Below are positions 15,581 through 27,983 of a stretch of 32,398 nt of DNA, one piece after another; positions within the stretch are counted from its first letter, which is position 1; each line of letters opens with the position of its first letter. The notes under the pieces are model-generated. The model ran no database searches, was not told where the DNA came from, and saw only the letters and a list, made by a program, of their open reading frames with translations. The stretch is taken from assembly GCA_030681365.1 (NCBI GenBank), contig JAUXWH010000003.1:1-32398 (forward strand), written 5' to 3'. The DNA is from Bradyrhizobium sp. (GTDB lineage Bacteria > Pseudomonadota > Alphaproteobacteria > Rhizobiales > Xanthobacteraceae). Position numbers and translations under genes: made by a program.

Positions 15581-15598
15581 GAAAGAAGCGGCGTCCGC

Positions 15599-16939
15599 AT
15601 GCGAAAATTTTCAACGATACGATTTTTCCTCGGCGCAATTTCATTGGCGCTGCTGGTAGGGCCGCAATCCGCATCGGCTCAACCTGCCGCAAGCTCGCCC
15701 AGGCCAACTGCCCCGGCCAAACCCGCCACGGCCCCCGCCCCGCGCGGCGGCGCGGCGTGTCATGGCGGCATGTCGTTCGACCGCTTTCTCGCCGACCTCA
15801 AGCAGCAGGCGATCGCCGCCGGGGTATCGCAGCGGGCGCTGGCGCAAGCATCGCCGGAGCTGGTCTACGATCAGGGCATTGTCAATCGCGACCGCGGCCA
15901 GCGTGTCTTCGGGCAGGTATTCACGGAGTTCGCGGCGCGGATGGCCGCCGTGTACCGGATGCAGCACGGACAGAAGAAAATCAAAACCCATGCCGCGGCG
16001 TTTGCCCGCGCCGAGAAGGAGTTTGGCGTGCCGCCGGAGGTGATCGCGGCGTTCTGGGGACTGGAGAGCGATTTCGGCGCCAACATGGGCAAGCTGCCGA
16101 CGCTGCGCTCGCTGGTGTCGCTGGCCTATGACTGCCGCCGCTCCGAGATGTTCCAGAAGGAAACCATCGCCGCGCTCAAGATCATCGACCGCGGCGATCT
16201 TTCGCCGGACGAGATGATCGGCTCCTGGGCCGGCGAACTCGGCCAGACCCAGTTTCTGCCCACGCATTACTTCAACTACGCGGTCGACTACGACGGCGAC
16301 GGCCATCGCGACATGCTGCGCAGCGCGGAAGACGTGATCGGCTCGACCGCGAACTACATCGCCAATGGCCTGAAGTGGCGGCGCGGCGAGCCCTGGCTGC
16401 AGGAGGTGCGGGTGCCGCAGAACCTCCCCTGGGATCAGGCCGACCTGACCATCAAGCATCCGCGCTCGAAATGGACGCAGTTCGGCGTCACCTATCCCGA
16501 CGGCAGGGCACTGCCGAACGACAGCCTGCCGGCGTCGCTGCTGTTGCCGATGGGCCGCCATGGACCGGCGTTCCTCGCCTACCCCAATTTCGCCGCCTAT
16601 ACCGAGTGGAACAACTCGCTGATCTATTCGACCACCGCCGGCTATCTCGCCACCCGCATCGCCGGGGCGCCGCCGATGCAGCGTCCCTCGGCGCCGGTCG
16701 CGCAACTCTCGTTCAACGAGCTGCGCGAGCTGCAGCGGCTATTGGTGCGCGCAGGATTCGATGTCGGCAAGATCGACGGCATCATGGGGCAGCTCAGCCG
16801 CACCGCGGTCAAGACCATGCAGATCAAATACGGCCTGCCCGCGGATTCCTGGCCGACCGCTGAATTGCTGGCGCGGATGCGCGGGGTGCCCGCCGCACCG
16901 CGCATGCCCGCGGCGCCCGGACCGTCATCGATCCGCTAG
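15599..16939 (+). CDS. MltB-type lytic murein transglycosylase with peptidoglycan-binding domain
   Basis: This periplasmic enzyme cleaves the glycan strand of peptidoglycan to form 1,6-anhydro-muramic ends. It has 446 residues. The signal peptide is at 1-27 (cleavage after SASA). An SLT_2 (MltB) domain covers about 55-345, with the catalytic glutamate E156 in FWGLESDFGANMGK and further family motifs GSWAGELGQTQFLP and DYDGDGHRDM. A peptidoglycan-binding domain spans about 368-430 (LQRLLVRAGFDVGKIDG). There is no lipobox cysteine at the cleavage site. The ATG at 15599 has only a weak AGAAG ribosome-binding site, and its leader is a palindromic repeat. The DUF2778 gene upstream is also a cell-wall gene. 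Confidence 0.9.
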   Translation: MRKFSTIRFFLGAISLALLVGPQSASAQPAASSPRPTAPAKPATAPAPRGGAACHGGMSFDRFLADLKQQAIAAGVSQRALAQASPELVYDQGIVNRDRGQRVFGQVFTEFAARMAAVYRMQHGQKKIKTHAAAFARAEKEFGVPPEVIAAFWGLESDFGANMGKLPTLRSLVSLAYDCRRSEMFQKETIAALKIIDRGDLSPDEMIGSWAGELGQTQFLPTHYFNYAVDYDGDGHRDMLRSAEDVIGSTANYIANGLKWRRGEPWLQEVRVPQNLPWDQADLTIKHPRSKWTQFGVTYPDGRALPNDSLPASLLLPMGRHGPAFLAYPNFAAYTEWNNSLIYSTTAGYLATRIAGAPPMQRPSAPVAQLSFNELRELQRLLVRAGFDVGKIDGIMGQLSRTAVKTMQIKYGLPADSWPTAELLARMRGVPAAPRMPAAPGPSSIR

Positions 16940-17040
16940 CGCGCGCGCACGTCAACCGTTGTATTTCGTCTGCCGACGCCCCACTTCGTGCAGAACGTCC
17001 TCCGCACCCGACTTTGTTCCAAAACACGAAAAGAGCTCAG

Positions 17041-17541
17041 ATGTCTTTCCACGACGCTTCCGTTGCCGCGTACCTGCAGATTCTCAACAGCCTCACCGGT
17101 ATTCTCGGCAAGGCCGAGGCGCACTGCACGGCGAAGAAAATCCAGCCCGAGGTGCTGCTCGGCGCCCGGCTCTATCCGGACATGCTGCCGCTGAGCCGGC
17201 AGATCCAGCTCGCCTGCGACTTCGCCACCAAGGGCTGCGCGCGCCTCACCCACAGCGAAGTGCCTTCGATTCCCGACACCGAAAAGAGCTTTGACGAATT
17301 GAAGGCGCGGCTCGCCAACACCATCGACTATGTGAAGGCCTTCAAGCCAGCGCAATTCGACGGCGCCGAAACCCGCGACGTGACGTTTCCGACAGGACCC
17401 GACAAGACCACCACCATGAAGGGCCAGCAATTCCTCAGCCACTTCTCGCTGCCGAACTTCTACTTCCACGCCGTCACCGCCCACGACATCCTGCGCCACA
17501 ACGGCGTCGAAATCGGCAAGCGGGATTTTCTCGGGGTTTAG
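17041..17541 (+). CDS. DUF1993 domain protein
   Basis: This soluble protein has 166 residues and no signal peptide. The sequence is that of the DUF1993 family across nearly its full length, including QILNSLTGILGKAEAH near the start and FFLS-type motifs such as QQFLSHFSLPNFYFHAVTAH near residue 140. The family is a four-helix bundle related to DinB/YfiT-like proteins; its function is not established. The His residues in FYFHAVTAHDILRH could bind metal by analogy with that superfamily (inference). The ATG at 17041 starts within 7 bases of a GAG, a weak ribosome-binding site. Confidence 0.82.
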   Translation: MSFHDASVAAYLQILNSLTGILGKAEAHCTAKKIQPEVLLGARLYPDMLPLSRQIQLACDFATKGCARLTHSEVPSIPDTEKSFDELKARLANTIDYVKAFKPAQFDGAETRDVTFPTGPDKTTTMKGQQFLSHFSLPNFYFHAVTAHDILRHNGVEIGKRDFLGV

Positions 17542-17558
17542 CTGAAGTTTCGAGCGCC

Positions 17559-17596
17559 CATGGTGAGGAGGCGCTCCTGCGCCGTCTCGAACCATG
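17559..17596. repeat. 38-base imperfect palindrome (CATGGT..ACCATG)
   Basis: CATGGT (17559-17564) and ACCATG (17591-17596) are inverted, with GGCGC and GCGCC inside. The GAGGAGGCGC..GCGCCGTCTC core matches an interspersed repeat type I recall from Bradyrhizobium. It lies 18 bases after the DUF1993 stop and could act as a terminator or mRNA-stabilising hairpin. Confidence 0.55.
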
Positions 17597-17688
17597 AGAG
17601 GAATGCCGTAGACGGACGGCCTCGCGGCATTGCCAGGCCCGCCGGCAATGCCCACCTCCATCCCATCTGCAATGTACCGGATCAAAAA

Positions 17689-18792
17689 ATGAGCACCCCG
17701 ACCAAACTGTTCGAGCCCTACAAGCTTGGGCCCATTACGCTTCCCAACCGTCTTGTGATGGCGCCCTTGACTCGCAACCGGGCGGTCCCTCCCGGCATGG
17801 TGCCCAGCCCGCTGGCGGTTGAATATTACGGCCAACGCGCCTCGGCGGGCCTGCTGGTGACCGAAGCGAGCCAGGTCTCGCAGCAGGGCCAGGGCTATCA
17901 GGACACGCCCGGCATCTATTCGAAGGAACAGGTCGCGGGCTGGCGCAAGGTCACCGATCGCGTGCACGAGCGCAACGGGCGCATCTTCATCCAGCTCTGG
18001 CATGTCGGCCGCATCTCGCACACCTCGCTGCAGCCTGACGGCGGCGCCCCGGTCGCGCCCTCGGCGATCCGCGCCAAGGGCAAGACCTTTGTCAACGGCA
18101 CCTTCGCCGACGTTTCCGAGCCGCGCGAGCTGGCGCTTTCGGAGATCCCCGGGATCATCGAGGATTTCAGGCGCGGCGCTGCGAATGCGCTGGCGGCCGG
18201 CTTCGATGGCGTCGAAATCCACGGCGCCAACGGCTATCTGCTCGACCAGTTCGCCAAGGACGGCACCAACAAGCGCACCGACGCCTATGGCGGCTCGATC
18301 GAGAACCGCGCCAAGCTGATGCTGGAGATCTCAAAAGCGGTCACGGCCGAGGTCGGCCCCGAACGCACCGGCATCCGCATTTCGCCGGTCACCCCCGCCA
18401 ACGATGTTTCCGACTCCAATCCGCAGCCGCTGTTCGATCATATCGGCGATCAGCTCAACGCGCTGAAGCTGGTCTATATCCACGTCATCGAAGGCGCCAC
18501 CGGCGGGCCGCGCGACATTGCGCCGTTCGACTACGCCTCCTTGCGCAAGCGATTCAAGGGCGCCTATGTCGCCAACAACGGCTACGATTTCGAGCTTGCC
18601 ACAAAAGTGCTGGCGGCGGATGCCGCCGACCTGATCGCCTTCGGCAAGCCGTTCATCTCCAATCCCGACCTGGTCGAGCGACTGAAGCAGGGCGCGCCAC
18701 TGAACGCGTTCGACAAGGCGACATTCTACGGCGGCGGCGCCAAGGGGTATACGGATTATCCGGTGCTGGGCGAGGCGGTGGCAGCGCAATAA
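17689..18792 (+). CDS. alkene reductase, Old Yellow Enzyme family (NemA-like)
   Basis: This FMN-dependent NAD(P)H reductase of activated alkenes is cytoplasmic and has 367 residues, the usual length for NemA/OYE. A full TIM barrel is visible. The substrate-binding pair H178 and N181 and the proton-donor Y183 lie in EIHGANGYLLDQF. The family motif RTDAYGGSIENR follows, and LTRNRA near residue 27 forms the FMN site. It may reduce enones, nitrate esters or nitroaromatics; the physiological substrate is unknown. The start at 17689 (MSTPTKLFEP) fits the family and leaves out a 43-residue upstream extension, though its ribosome-binding site is poor (GGA, 7 bases away). Confidence 0.9.
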   Translation: MSTPTKLFEPYKLGPITLPNRLVMAPLTRNRAVPPGMVPSPLAVEYYGQRASAGLLVTEASQVSQQGQGYQDTPGIYSKEQVAGWRKVTDRVHERNGRIFIQLWHVGRISHTSLQPDGGAPVAPSAIRAKGKTFVNGTFADVSEPRELALSEIPGIIEDFRRGAANALAAGFDGVEIHGANGYLLDQFAKDGTNKRTDAYGGSIENRAKLMLEISKAVTAEVGPERTGIRISPVTPANDVSDSNPQPLFDHIGDQLNALKLVYIHVIEGATGGPRDIAPFDYASLRKRFKGAYVANNGYDFELATKVLAADAADLIAFGKPFISNPDLVERLKQGAPLNAFDKATFYGGGAKGYTDYPVLGEAVAAQ

Positions 18793-18810
18793 GGACCGAC
18801 GCTCTCTCGG

Positions 18811-18897
18811 CCGTCATTGCGAGGAGCGCTTGCGACGAAGCAATCCACCTTCGCTTGTTGGCGAAAGATGGATTGCTTCGCTGCGCTCGCAATGACG
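18811..18897. repeat. intergenic palindromic repeat (CGTCATTGCGAG type)
   Basis: CGTCATTGCGAG (18812-18823) is perfectly inverted as CTCGCAATGACG (18886-18897). Inner arms GAAGCAATCCA and TGGATTGCTTC also pair. The whole is an 87-base hairpin-forming element of a type I recall as widespread in Bradyrhizobium, Rhodopseudomonas and Nitrobacter. Confidence 0.85.
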
Positions 18898-18930
18898 AAA
18901 AAAGGGCCGGGATCGCTCCCGGCCCTTGTT
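18898..18930. terminator. rho-independent terminator, strongest for the minus-strand glp operon
   Basis: GGGCCGGGA (18904-18912), loop TCGC, and TCCCGGCCC (18917-18925) form a perfect 9-base stem. On the minus strand the stem is followed by TTTTTT (18903-18898), a classic terminator for the glp transcript. On the plus strand it is followed by TTGTT, which could end the alkene reductase transcript. Confidence 0.8.
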
Positions 18931-18940
18931 CGCTTGGCGT

Positions 18941-19056
18941 TGCCCGGACACGGCGCAGCGCGGAGCGGTGCGCTGCTGATCCGGGGGCCATCGCTACAAG
19001 GCGTGGGTCCCGGCTTTGCGAAGCGGCGCAAGCGCGCCGCATCGCGTCCGGGACAC
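18941..19056. repeat. intergenic repeat (TGCCCGGAC..CGTCCGGGACA type), copy 1
   Basis: The element begins TGCCCGGACACGGCGCAGCG, contains GGGTCCCGGCTTTGCG, and ends CGTCCGGGACACAG. The ends are inverted (CCCGGAC against GTCCGGG). The same element occurs at 26868-26990 on the other side of the glp structural genes. It ends 3 bases before the glpV stop codon. Confidence 0.75.
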
Positions 19057-19059
19057 AGC

Positions 19060-20841
<1,782 letters not shown>

Positions 20842-20912
20842 GTTGAGTCCTCCGGTTGCAGCGACAAACAAACTTCAGCCCGGGTTGATCCCGGATCTGC
20901 TCTTTCGCGTGT

Positions 20913-21239
20913 TCAGACGGTGCGGAAAATCGCCACGGCCGAAACAAGCGAGATCACGGTGGCGAGCCACAGGCTCGAAATTTCAATTCCTTCTCCTGAA
21001 GGAATGGTCAGAATCGTGTCGGTGCCGACAAAGCCGATCCACAGGAGATGGATCACGGCGGTCGTGATCAGCGAAATGAACAGGCGGTCGCCGCGCGTGG
21101 TCGGAATGCGCAGGATCCCGACCCGCTCGGCCTCGGGCCAGGCGACGGCGAGCCAGGTCATCACCGCCAGCGTCGTCGCCAGCATCACGAAGAAAATCGC
21201 GGTCGGCAACGTCCAGGCCATCCATGCGATGTGCTCCAT
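20913..21239 (-). CDS. glpU: DUF2160 small membrane protein of the glycerol transporter
   Basis: This inner-membrane protein has 108 residues and three hydrophobic segments at about 10-32, 52-74 and 86-105. It belongs to DUF2160, a family found in glycerol ABC operons of rhizobia. The exact role is unknown; it could stabilise the permease (inference). GGGAGG lies 5 bases before the ATG. It starts 10 bases after the glpQ stop codon. Confidence 0.88.
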   Translation of the reverse strand: MEHIAWMAWTLPTAIFFVMLATTLAVMTWLAVAWPEAERVGILRIPTTRGDRLFISLITTAVIHLLWIGFVGTDTILTIPSGEGIEISSLWLATVISLVSAVAIFRTV

Positions 21240-21249
21240 GGCTGCCTCC

Positions 21250-24040
<2,791 letters not shown>

Positions 24041-24052
24041 GCGGCATCTCCC

Positions 24053-25192
24053 TCATATGCTTTTATTTGTTGACGCGTTTTCTTCACGCGAACCGCCAAC
24101 CACTTCGCTTGAAAACGCTGTGCGGGGCGAAGCGACCAGACGGCCGGCCGCGTCGAACACGAAAACATTGTCGGGATCGAGGACGGCGTCGAGCAAATGG
24201 CCGGGCGCGAATTCGTGCACGCCGTGCAGCACCGCGACCCAGTTCGATGCGTCGCGGTTGAGATGCACGAAGCTTTCCGAACCGGTGATTTCGGTCACCG
24301 TCACGGTGGCGTGGAAGGCATGGCGGCCGGCAATGCCGCTGGCGACTTCGAGCTGATGGGCGCGGAAGCCGACCCGGTAGGCGCCGTCGTCGAGCCCGGC
24401 GTAAAGGCCGGATGCCGGCGCCCGCACGCCGCCGGCATATTGCACCGAGCCGTTATGCTTCTCGATGCCGACGATGTTGAGCGGCGGATCGGAAAACACC
24501 TGGGCGACGCGCAGGGTGTCGGGATGGCGGTAGACCTTTGCGGTATCGCCGGTCTGCAGGATCTCGCCTTCCCACATGCAGATGGTGCGACCGCCCAGCA
24601 ACAGCGCTTCCGACGGCTCGGTGGTGGCATAGACGAAGATCGCACCTGATGCTTCGAAGATGCGCGGCAGCTCGGTGCGCAGTTCCTCGCGCAGCTTGTA
24701 GTCGAGATTGGCGAGCGGCTCGTCGAGCAGGACGAGGTCGGCGCCTTTGACCAGCGCGCGGGCGATCGCGGTGCGCTGCTGCTGGCCGCCGGACAATTGC
24801 AGCGGCGTGCGCTCGAGGTACGGCTCCAGTTTCAGAAGCCGCGCCGCTTCCTGCACGCGGCTCTCGATTTCGGCGCGCGGCCTGCCCTGCACCCGCAACG
24901 GCGAGGCGATGTTTTCATAGACCGACAGCGAGGGATAATTGATGAACTGCTGGTAGACCATCGCCACCGAGCGCTTGCGCACGTCGAAACCGGTGACGTC
25001 CTTGCCGTCGACCAGCACGCGGCCCGATGTCGGCTTGTCGAGACCGGCCAATAGCCGCATGATCGAGGTCTTGCCTGACAGGGTCGGGCCGAGCAGCACG
25101 CTCAGGGTTCCGCGCTCCAGCGTCAGCGAGACGTCGCGGATGGTCGGGATGCCATCGATTGCGCGCGTGACGTTGTCGAGCGTAACCGTCAT
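24053..25192 (-). CDS. glpS: glycerol ABC transporter ATPase lacking the switch histidine
   Basis: This ATP-binding subunit has 379 residues, with a nucleotide-binding domain (1-235) and a C-terminal TOBE-type domain. Walker A is GPTLSGKT (35-42), the Q-loop is VYQQ (Q81/Q82), the signature is perfect (LSGGQQQR, 133-140), and Walker B is LVLLDEP (E158). The switch histidine is replaced by threonine (YATTEPSEAL, T191, where relatives read VTHDQTEAL). The start ATG overlaps the glpD stop by 4 bases. The symbols follow the glycerol operon described in Rhizobium leguminosarum. Confidence 0.92.
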   Translation of the reverse strand: MTVTLDNVTRAIDGIPTIRDVSLTLERGTLSVLLGPTLSGKTSIMRLLAGLDKPTSGRVLVDGKDVTGFDVRKRSVAMVYQQFINYPSLSVYENIASPLRVQGRPRAEIESRVQEAARLLKLEPYLERTPLQLSGGQQQRTAIARALVKGADLVLLDEPLANLDYKLREELRTELPRIFEASGAIFVYATTEPSEALLLGGRTICMWEGEILQTGDTAKVYRHPDTLRVAQVFSDPPLNIVGIEKHNGSVQYAGGVRAPASGLYAGLDDGAYRVGFRAHQLEVASGIAGRHAFHATVTVTEITGSESFVHLNRDASNWVAVLHGVHEFAPGHLLDAVLDPDNVFVFDAAGRLVASPRTAFSSEVVGGSREENASTNKSI

Positions 25193-26769
25193 TTCCGCCT
25201 TCCCGCTTCCAGCAAGGGGCGCTCCGGCGCAACGTGGTTGGCGGCGATCCAGTCTTCAAGGGCGGCGATTTCACCCGCCGACAGGCGCAGCCCGAGTTTC
25301 GACCGCCGCCAGACGATGTCCTCGGCGCTGCGGGCCCACTCATGAGCCATCAGGTAGCGGACTTCGCTCTCGGTCAAACCGGCGCCGAAGGACTGGCCGA
25401 GATCGGCAAGCGATTTCGCAGTGCCGAGCCATTTGGCGGCGCGGGTGCCGTAGGCATGCGCCAGCCGGCTGGCATCGGCGTCCGTCAGGAACGGATAATT
25501 CCGCGTCAATTCGGCCGTCAGCGGCGCGACCGCCGAGACGTCCATGTCGCCGCCGGGCAGCGGCGATTTGCCGGTCCAGCCTTCCCTGGCTTTGAAGTCC
25601 TCGCGGGGCTTTAAGTCCTCGCGGGGCGCGGCGCCGCGCAGATAGGGCGCAAGGCGCTCGAGCGCCTCCTCGGCAAGGCGGCGAAACGTGGTGATCTTGC
25701 CGCCATAGATCGACAGCATCGGCGCGCCGCCGGGCGTGTCGAGTTCGAACACGTAATCGCGGGTGGCGGCCTTGGCTTCGCTGGCGCCGTCATCGTAGAG
25801 CGGACGCACGCCGGCATAGGTCCAGACGACGTCCTCCGGCTTGACCGGCTTTGCGAGATATTCGCTGACGGAGTCGCAGAGATACTGGATCTCTTCGGTC
25901 GAGGCCTTCACTTTGGCAGGGTCGCCGTCGAAGTCGCGATCGGTGGTGCCGATCAGGGTAAAATCGTCCTGGTAGGGAATGACGAACACGATGCGGCCGT
26001 CGCTGTTCTGGAACATGTAGGCGCGGTCGTGGGCGTAAAGTTTCCGCACCACGATGTGAGAGCCCTGCACCAGCCGCACCTTGGCGCGTGCGTTGACGCC
26101 GGCGCCCGATCGCAGGACGTCCTCGACCCAGGGGCCGCCGGCATTGACCAGCGCGCGGGCCTTGATCGTCGAGCGGACACCATCGGATGTGTCCTCGACC
26201 GTGACCTGCCAGATGCCGTCCACCTGCCGGATCTCGACCGCGCGGGTGCGGGTGCGGATCTCGGCGCCGTGGTCGGCGGCATCGCGCGCGGTGAGCACCA
26301 CGAGGCGCGCGTCATCGACGAAGCAGTCGGAATATTCGAACGCCTTGCTGTAGCGGTTGGGGACCAAGGGCTTGCCCACCTCATCCCGGGTCAGGTCGAC
26401 CGAGCGCGTCGGCGGCAGCAGGTTGCGGCCGCCGATGTGGTCGTAGAGAAACAACCCTAACCGTAACAGCCAGGCCGGGCGCAACCCGGAATGGTGCGGC
26501 AAAACGAAACGCAGGGGGCGGATGATGTGGGGCGCGATCTGCCAGAGGATTTCGCGCTCGATCAGCGCCTCGCGGACGAGACGAAACTCGTAATATTCGA
26601 GATAGCGCAGCCCGCCATGCACCAGCTTCGTCGACCAGGAAGAGGTGCCGCTGGCCAAATCGTTCATTTCACAAAGGAAAACTGAATTTCCGCGGCCCGC
26701 CGCATCGCGCGCGATGCCGCAGCCGTTGATGCCGCCGCCGATGATAGCGAGGTCGAAAATCTGGTCCAA
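25189..26769 (-). CDS. glpD: FAD-dependent glycerol-3-phosphate dehydrogenase
   Basis: This membrane-associated flavoprotein oxidises glycerol-3-phosphate to dihydroxyacetone phosphate and passes electrons to quinone. It has 526 residues (usual 500-530). The dinucleotide motif AIIGGGINGCGIARDAAGRG lies at residues 8-27, and family motifs SSWSTKLVHGGLRYLEYYEF and IYGGKITTFR follow; a C-terminal GlpO-type domain ends the protein. The start must be the TTG at 26769: GGGGAAG lies 6-7 bases upstream, an in-frame TAG lies 24 bases upstream, and the next ATG would remove the FAD site. A 6-residue tandem repeat (PREDLK, PREDFK) occurs near residue 387. It is the first structural gene of the glp operon; glpK is not in the window. 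Confidence 0.94.
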   Translation of the reverse strand: MDQIFDLAIIGGGINGCGIARDAAGRGNSVFLCEMNDLASGTSSWSTKLVHGGLRYLEYYEFRLVREALIEREILWQIAPHIIRPLRFVLPHHSGLRPAWLLRLGLFLYDHIGGRNLLPPTRSVDLTRDEVGKPLVPNRYSKAFEYSDCFVDDARLVVLTARDAADHGAEIRTRTRAVEIRQVDGIWQVTVEDTSDGVRSTIKARALVNAGGPWVEDVLRSGAGVNARAKVRLVQGSHIVVRKLYAHDRAYMFQNSDGRIVFVIPYQDDFTLIGTTDRDFDGDPAKVKASTEEIQYLCDSVSEYLAKPVKPEDVVWTYAGVRPLYDDGASEAKAATRDYVFELDTPGGAPMLSIYGGKITTFRRLAEEALERLAPYLRGAAPREDLKPREDFKAREGWTGKSPLPGGDMDVSAVAPLTAELTRNYPFLTDADASRLAHAYGTRAAKWLGTAKSLADLGQSFGAGLTESEVRYLMAHEWARSAEDIVWRRSKLGLRLSAGEIAALEDWIAANHVAPERPLLEAGRRK

Positions 26770-26810
26770 AGGCGCTTCCCCGGCGCTCGCCTATTCACTT
26801 CGGCGATTTA

Positions 26811-26858
26811 GCTTTCGCTTTTGAATAAATCACAACCAAATGTGAAAGCAAGTGAAAA
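26811..26858 (-). promoter_or_regulatory. candidate GlpR operator and promoter of the glp operon
   Basis: GTGAAA occurs at 26842-26847 and 26852-26857 (period 10), and the inverted half-site TTTCGC lies at 26813-26818. Repeated TTTC/GAAA boxes are usual for DeoR-family operators. On the minus strand TTGCTT with TTATTC 17 bases on could be the promoter. GTGAAA with an adjacent TGAAA also occurs at 27938-27949 upstream of glpR, as expected for autoregulation. Binding is inferred. Confidence 0.5.
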
Positions 26859-26867
26859 GGATACCCA

Positions 26868-26990
26868 TGCCCGGACGCCGCGCAGCGTCTTGCGATGGGC
26901 TGCTGCATCCGGGACCCTGCTGAACCCGTCACGTTGGGTCCCGGCTCTGCGGTGCATCATGAAGAACGCTGCACCGCGCCCGGGACACGA
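26868..26990. repeat. intergenic repeat (TGCCCGGAC..CGCCCGGGACA type), copy 2
   Basis: The element starts TGCCCGGACGCCGCGCAGCG, contains GGGTCCCGGCTCTGCG, and ends GCGCCCGGGACACGA. It is the same family and orientation as the element at 18941-19056. It lies between the glpR stop and the glpD operator, so glpR and glpD are probably transcribed separately. Confidence 0.75.
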
Positions 26991-27019
26991 CGCCTCGCTG
27001 CCTTGGCTGGGATTGGTTT

Positions 27020-27850
27020 CTAGCGTAGCCGGGTCACCGTCGAAGCCGCCTCGACGCTCGGCTCGTCGAGATCGGCACCCGGATTCGGCATTGCCTCGAT
27101 CACTTCGATGCCCCTGCTATGGCAGATGCTGGCGATGCCCGCCGGCAAGGCCGCATCGGTTACGAAGGTCTGGATCTGGCTGAGATGGGCGATGCGGACC
27201 GGCGCGCTGCGGCGAAGCTTTGTCGAGTCGGCGACCAGCATCACGCTGCGGGCGTTGGCGATGATGGCCTGCGCCGCCTGCACCTCGCGATAATCGAAAT
27301 CCAAGAGCGCGCCCTCCTCGTCGATCGCGGAAGCGCCGATGATGGCATAATCGACCTTGAACTGTCCGATCAGGCTGATCGCGGTCGAGCCGATCACCGC
27401 GCCGTCGGCGCGACGCACCGCGCCGCCGGCCACGATCACCTCGATGCGCGGATGCCGGTACAGCAGCATCGCGACATTGAGGTTGTTGGTGATGACCAGC
27501 AAGTCCTGGTGCGAGGTCAAGGCACTGGCGACCTCTTCGGTCGTGGTGCCGATGTTGATGAACAGCGAGCAGCCGTTCGGAATCTGCGCCGCGGCGGCGG
27601 CCCCGATCGCCTTCTTCTCCTCGGCGGCGACGAAGCGGCGGGCCTCATAAGCGAGGTTCTCGACCCCGGATGCGATGATGGCGCCGCCGTGAATCCGGGT
27701 CAGCGAGCGATGGTCGCAGAGATCGTTGAGATCCTTGCGAATGGTCTGCGCCGAGACCTCGAAGCGGCGGGCGAGATCGTCCACCATCACCCGACCGAAA
27801 GCGCGGGCGATATTGAGAATTTCGGATTGGCGATGGGTCAGGCCGGTCAC
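27020..27850 (-). CDS. glpR: DeoR-family repressor of glycerol metabolism
   Basis: This cytoplasmic repressor has 276 residues. A DeoR helix-turn-helix lies at about 5-60 (VDDLARRFEVSAQTIRKDLN, then SLTRIHGGAI), and a DeoRC sugar-phosphate-sensing domain follows, with the ligand-site motif NIGTTTEEVA and the later VADSTKL. In the family the inducer is usually glycerol-3-phosphate. The start is taken as the GTG at 27850 (MTGLTHRQSEIL) because GAGG lies 7 bases upstream; an ATG at 27877 adds nine residues without a ribosome-binding site. It reads toward glpD but is separated from it by a repeat and an operator. Confidence 0.9.
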   Translation of the reverse strand: MTGLTHRQSEILNIARAFGRVMVDDLARRFEVSAQTIRKDLNDLCDHRSLTRIHGGAIIASGVENLAYEARRFVAAEEKKAIGAAAAAQIPNGCSLFINIGTTTEEVASALTSHQDLLVITNNLNVAMLLYRHPRIEVIVAGGAVRRADGAVIGSTAISLIGQFKVDYAIIGASAIDEEGALLDFDYREVQAAQAIIANARSVMLVADSTKLRRSAPVRIAHLSQIQTFVTDAALPAGIASICHSRGIEVIEAMPNPGADLDEPSVEAASTVTRLR

Positions 27851-27983
27851 AGGGCACCTCGGGCGACAGGATCCCATGGTGCGGCGGTTCCGGGAGCCGG
27901 TCAACGCGGCAGATGGACTTGACGCGGGCCGGATGGCTGAAAGGTGAAACCTGGTTAAGGCGACGAGTGCTGGAAAACCAGAT

